This document shows positions 60,962 to 64,000 of a DNA stretch of 64,000 nucleotides, in pieces; the stretch's first letter is position 1, and each line of letters opens with the position of its first letter. The notes below the pieces were generated by a model. The model did no database searches. It saw nothing but the letters and a program-made list of their open reading frames with translations, and was not told where the DNA came from. Origin of the DNA: Gloeobacter kilaueensis JS1 (GTDB lineage Bacteria > Cyanobacteriota > Cyanobacteriia > Gloeobacterales > Gloeobacteraceae); NCBI RefSeq assembly GCF_000484535.1, contig NC_022600.1, forward strand, positions 1,054,001 through 1,118,000, read 5' to 3'. The position numbers were made by a program, and so were the translations under genes.

Positions 60962-62923
60962 CTAACTGTCGGAGGCAGCGAGCTGTTTTTGCATCGTCTC
61001 TACCTGCCTCTTCATCTGTTGTATCAGAATCTGGAAGTCAGGATCGGCTCGCAGGCTGCTGAAGGCTGGTTCAGAGGCGGTGCCGCGATAGTCGCGCAGT
61101 CCGGCTGCTATCGCCTTGCGCAACCACTGCAAAGCCTGGGCTCTGTCCTTGCGGACCGTATAGACTGCAGCCAGATCGAACGGATAGTAGTAGGTCTCAT
61201 CGCCGGCGGCGATCCGCTCTTTGTCGGTTTTGACGCTCCTTGCGAGCAGGGAACGGGCAGCGGCAGCGTGGCCCGACTTGCTCTCGATGTCGGCGAGCAC
61301 CGTCGTAGGTTGCAGTACGTTCGAGCTGGCGGCAAAGTCGCCGCTGGTGAGTTCCAGCACTTTCTGGTAGTACTGGCGGGCGGCCCCCCAGCGGCGGCGG
61401 AAGCGCTCGACGTTGCCCGCCGCCGGAAGGCCGTCCAGACTCTCGGGGTCACCTTTGAGAATTTTCTGGGCCTGGGCCATCGCCCGATCGGGTTTGTTCT
61501 GCAGCAGGTAGATTTCGCTCAAGACCGCCAGAGCGGTCGTATCGTCCGGCTGCAACGCGAGCGCCTTTTGCAGCCACTGGATCGCTGTGTCATCCTCGGC
61601 GAGGGTGACGTAGATCAAGCCGAGGTTGTGGTAGGGGTTGGCGTTGGTCGGGTCGAGGGGAATCGCTTTTTTGGTCCAGCGCACCGCCTCGCTCAGCTCG
61701 CCCAGATTGGAGAGGGCTGAGCCGTAGCTGCTCACCGCCGGTGAATAGTTGGGGTTGATCGCGATTGCCCGGCGGTAGGATTCAAGCGCCCGGCGGACCT
61801 GGCCTTTGTCCCAGTAGCTGTTGCCAAGAGCAGTGTGGCCTTCTGCCAGATTTGGATTGAGAGAAACAGATTTCAAAGCGGTCTGCAGCGCCGCCTCCAG
61901 CCAGTTGAGCCCTTCGCCGAAGTAGATCGTCTTGCGGCTGTAGGCTCGGGCGAGCCCGGCGTAGGCCAGGGCGTAGTCCGCATCCATCGCCAGTGCCTGC
62001 TTGAATAGAGCGATTGCCCGGTCGTTGTCTGCTTTGTTGGTGCGCCGATAATATTCGAGGCCCTTGAGGTAGAAGTCGTAGGCGGTCAGGCTTGCCGTCG
62101 GTACCTGATCGATGTGGTTTTTTTCGGTGTCGGTGAGCTTTGCTTTGAGCTTGTGGGCGATCTGGGTGGCCACGTCCGCCTGAATAGCAAACACGTCCGT
62201 CAACTTGCGGTCGTAGTCCTCCGACCACAGTTGGGCGCTGGTGCGCGGATCGATGAGCTGCCCGACGATGCGCACGCGGTTGCCCTCCCGGCGCACCGAA
62301 CCGGTGAGAACCGTGCTGACTTTTAATTCTTCGGCGATCGCGGCGATGCTTTTTTTGCTGCCCTTGTACTGGAGGGCGGCACCGCTGGAGATCACCGTCA
62401 GATCGGCGATTTTGCCCAGTTCGTTGGTGATATCGACCGTCATGCCGTCGCTGAAGTAGGCACTCTGCCTGTCGCCGTCGAGGTTCTCAAAGGGCAACAC
62501 GGCGATCGAGTGGCCTGCGGCTGCTGGGAGCGTCGCCCGCGTCCCCCACCAGAAGACAACGGCGAGCAGCACCACCTCCAGCACTGCAATACCCGCCAGA
62601 AGCGCGTAGCGCCGTTTGAACAAAGAAGCGAACCAGCCACTGCCGGGACTGCTCGCCTCGACGCTGGTGGTAGCTGAAGCTTTGGCCGGGGCGTTGTTGA
62701 GCTGGTAGCTGAGGACGCCGATGATCAAAATACAGCCAATCGTCACCCCCAACAGCAGGGGGCTGGTGACGACTCTTTGATCGGAGAGCCGGGAATTGAG
62801 CCAGGTGAGTATGGAGTTGAGCAACACCACACTGACTGGCAGCACAAGGGGATGGAGCCTGGACAAGGAGGGAAAGCCAATCGCGCGGAAAACCAGCTTA
62901 AATGCTGGGGAGCCCAAATGCAC
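60962..62923 (-). CDS. FlgO/TolB-N-like domain protein with TPR repeats, membrane-anchored
   Basis: The 653-residue protein has three N-terminal hydrophobic segments (residues about 20-130), then SIAVLPFENLDGDRQSAYFSDG and VLTGSVRREGNRVRIVGQLID, the FlgO/TolB-N-type domain often found in adenylate-cyclase or winged-helix TPR proteins. At least six TPR units follow (residues about 300-560; NLAEGHTALGNSYWDKG and others). There is no cyclase or DNA-binding domain. It is likely a periplasmic-face or cytosolic scaffold. Function is unknown. Confidence 0.8.
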   Translation of the reverse strand: MHLGSPAFKLVFRAIGFPSLSRLHPLVLPVSVVLLNSILTWLNSRLSDQRVVTSPLLLGVTIGCILIIGVLSYQLNNAPAKASATTSVEASSPGSGWFASLFKRRYALLAGIAVLEVVLLAVVFWWGTRATLPAAAGHSIAVLPFENLDGDRQSAYFSDGMTVDITNELGKIADLTVISSGAALQYKGSKKSIAAIAEELKVSTVLTGSVRREGNRVRIVGQLIDPRTSAQLWSEDYDRKLTDVFAIQADVATQIAHKLKAKLTDTEKNHIDQVPTASLTAYDFYLKGLEYYRRTNKADNDRAIALFKQALAMDADYALAYAGLARAYSRKTIYFGEGLNWLEAALQTALKSVSLNPNLAEGHTALGNSYWDKGQVRRALESYRRAIAINPNYSPAVSSYGSALSNLGELSEAVRWTKKAIPLDPTNANPYHNLGLIYVTLAEDDTAIQWLQKALALQPDDTTALAVLSEIYLLQNKPDRAMAQAQKILKGDPESLDGLPAAGNVERFRRRWGAARQYYQKVLELTSGDFAASSNVLQPTTVLADIESKSGHAAAARSLLARSVKTDKERIAAGDETYYYPFDLAAVYTVRKDRAQALQWLRKAIAAGLRDYRGTASEPAFSSLRADPDFQILIQQMKRQVETMQKQLAASDS

Positions 62924-62940
62924 GCATTCGATACACAGCG

Positions 62941-64000
62941 TTAAGCCGGACCCAGCCAGGCTGTGAGCCGTTCGCGCTGCTCATTGGTTGCGTCGTTGGA
63001 GACGCTCAGGGTATAGCCCGTCGGTCGCGGTGCATCCAGCCAGACCGTGCTGCTCACCAGCTCCTCGCGGCGGAAGTAGGCCACCTCGATAGCCGTCCCA
63101 GGCTGCAGCTCCGCGAGGCGGTCCTTGAGGGTGGCGTGGGTCACCTTCCAGCCGCCGAGAGCGACCAGTTCGTCGCCGTGGTTGAGCCCTGCTTTTTGAG
63201 CCGGAGAATCGGCTTCGACGGTCTGCACGAGGGTGCGGCCATTTTGCTCCTGGGTGCGCAGGCCCAGACAGGGCGGTGCGTCCTCCAGTCCCTGGGCGAC
63301 AAGTTTCAGACCGTAGGGCGCAAAGCCAGCGTCAAAATCGAGTTCCGCCGTCGAGCGCAAGTAGCGATCGAAAAAGTCGCCAGGCTCGTATCCTGCTGCC
63401 TGGGCGATGATCTGCTCCAGCTCATCCTCCGGGAAACTCACATCCTCTCTGCCGTAGTGCTGCCAGAGATAGCGCATTGCCGCGTCGAGCGAGCGCTCGC
63501 CCCCGGTTTGCAGCCGAATGTCGAGATCGAGAAGCAAGCAGACGAGCTGGCCTTTGAGGTAGTACGAAATCTGGGCGTTGGCTGAATTTTCGTTCGGGCG
63601 GTAGAGCTTGATCCAGGTATCGAAGCTCGATTCGGCGAGGGGCTGCACCCGGCGGCCAGGGGTAGCAAGAAAACGGCTGATCTGCCCACCCAGCAATTTT
63701 AGATAGTGCTTGCGGTTGTAGAGGCCCGCCCGCAGGGGAATCAACTCGTCGTAGTAGCTGGTCGCCCCCTCCATGAACCAAAGGGCGCGGGTGTAATTTT
63801 CTTGCCCGTAGTCGAAGCGATCTAAAGTCGAGGGCCGGATGCGCTTGACGTTCCAGAGATGAAAAAATTCGTGGGCGACCAGATTGAGAAACTTAAAATA
63901 TTTTTCTTCGGGCTGCAGCTCGAAGCGCGGATAGAGTAGCGTCGTCGAGTTGCGGTGCTCAAGACCACCGTAGCTGTCGGCAAAGTGGACGATAAAGACG
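62941..64000 (-). CDS. M61-family glycyl aminopeptidase, C-terminal part (runs off the window)
   Basis: The minus-strand frame is open to the window end and shows the M61 features: GGLEHRNSTTLL, the zinc site HEFFHLWNVKRIRP (around 63850-63885) and LWFMEGATSYYDELI. A catalytic-domain helical part (NSANAQISYYLKGQLVCLL) and a C-terminal PDZ domain (VEADSPAQKAGLNHGDELVA) follow. The N-terminal part lies beyond 64000. It is a metallopeptidase related to glycyl aminopeptidases. The gene ends 18 bases before the TPR gene. Confidence 0.93.
   Translation of the reverse strand, partial: VFIVHFADSYGGLEHRNSTTLLYPRFELQPEEKYFKFLNLVAHEFFHLWNVKRIRPSTLDRFDYGQENYTRALWFMEGATSYYDELIPLRAGLYNRKHYLKLLGGQISRFLATPGRRVQPLAESSFDTWIKLYRPNENSANAQISYYLKGQLVCLLLDLDIRLQTGGERSLDAAMRYLWQHYGREDVSFPEDELEQIIAQAAGYEPGDFFDRYLRSTAELDFDAGFAPYGLKLVAQGLEDAPPCLGLRTQEQNGRTLVQTVEADSPAQKAGLNHGDELVALGGWKVTHATLKDRLAELQPGTAIEVAYFRREELVSSTVWLDAPRPTGYTLSVSNDATNEQRERLTAWLGPA

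Overview
The window is a GC-rich cyanobacterial chromosome segment. Direct evidence is photosystem II genes (psbI; psbB-psbT-psbN-psbH), a ndhC-ndhK-ndhJ operon, a high-light-inducible protein, and cyanobacterial families such as DUF3326, DUF1802, Uma2 and RRM-type RNA-binding proteins. CP47 is unusually long (546 residues) with enlarged lumen/periplasm-side loops, and PsbH and PsbT are divergent. This points to a deep-branching cyanobacterium such as Gloeobacter; that assignment is inference.

Layout. 1-5.8 kb: purH 5' end, a small ORF overlapping a DUF3326 gene, psbI, a tetR-SDR pair, mutS2 and tRNA-Thr. 5.8-7.8 kb: a small island flanked by tRNA-Thr and a partial copy of it, holding a MITE-like element, a MazF/PemK toxin-antitoxin pair and a Uma2 gene. 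7.9-11.6 kb: class I aldolase, a PhzF-like protein and hypothetical proteins. 11.6-20.5 kb: an insertion-sequence graveyard (tnpB, IS3, IS6, IS21 remnants) with surviving genes between (hli, rpmG-rpsR, an RRM protein, fasciclin protein, L25, an acyl-CoA thioesterase-like lipoprotein, a PAP2 phosphatase). 20.6-22.3 kb: a truncated integrase beside tRNA-Lys, then tRNA-Glu.

22-33 kb: pseudouridine synthase, PhoD phosphatase with a Pho-box-like repeat, radical SAM protein, an RNA module (RRM protein, DEAD helicase, S21), tsaE, a NYN protein, coaX, sodC and a methyltransferase-glycosyltransferase fusion. 33-36.5 kb: ferredoxin, psbB-T-N-H and tatA. 36.5-56.5 kb: metabolic and housekeeping genes (ggt, folD, der, hemC, nadK, lipA, mscS, clpS), a secretin, an AbiEii-like nucleotidyltransferase pair, and a response regulator-csaB operon. 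56.6-64 kb: ndhCKJ, two tandem SLH-domain proteins, a FlgO/TolB-TPR protein and the 3' part of an M61 peptidase.

The strongest unexplained signal is a very small dispersed element of 20-21 bp: a short GC hairpin with an ATTC loop plus a CAGG tail. Four copies sit inside transposase genes of three unrelated IS families. Removing 20 or 21 bases restores the expected transposase sequence in every case, so the element appears to be an insertion. Other points of note are an rpmG gene with compensating frameshifts and the tRNA-Thr-bounded mini-island.
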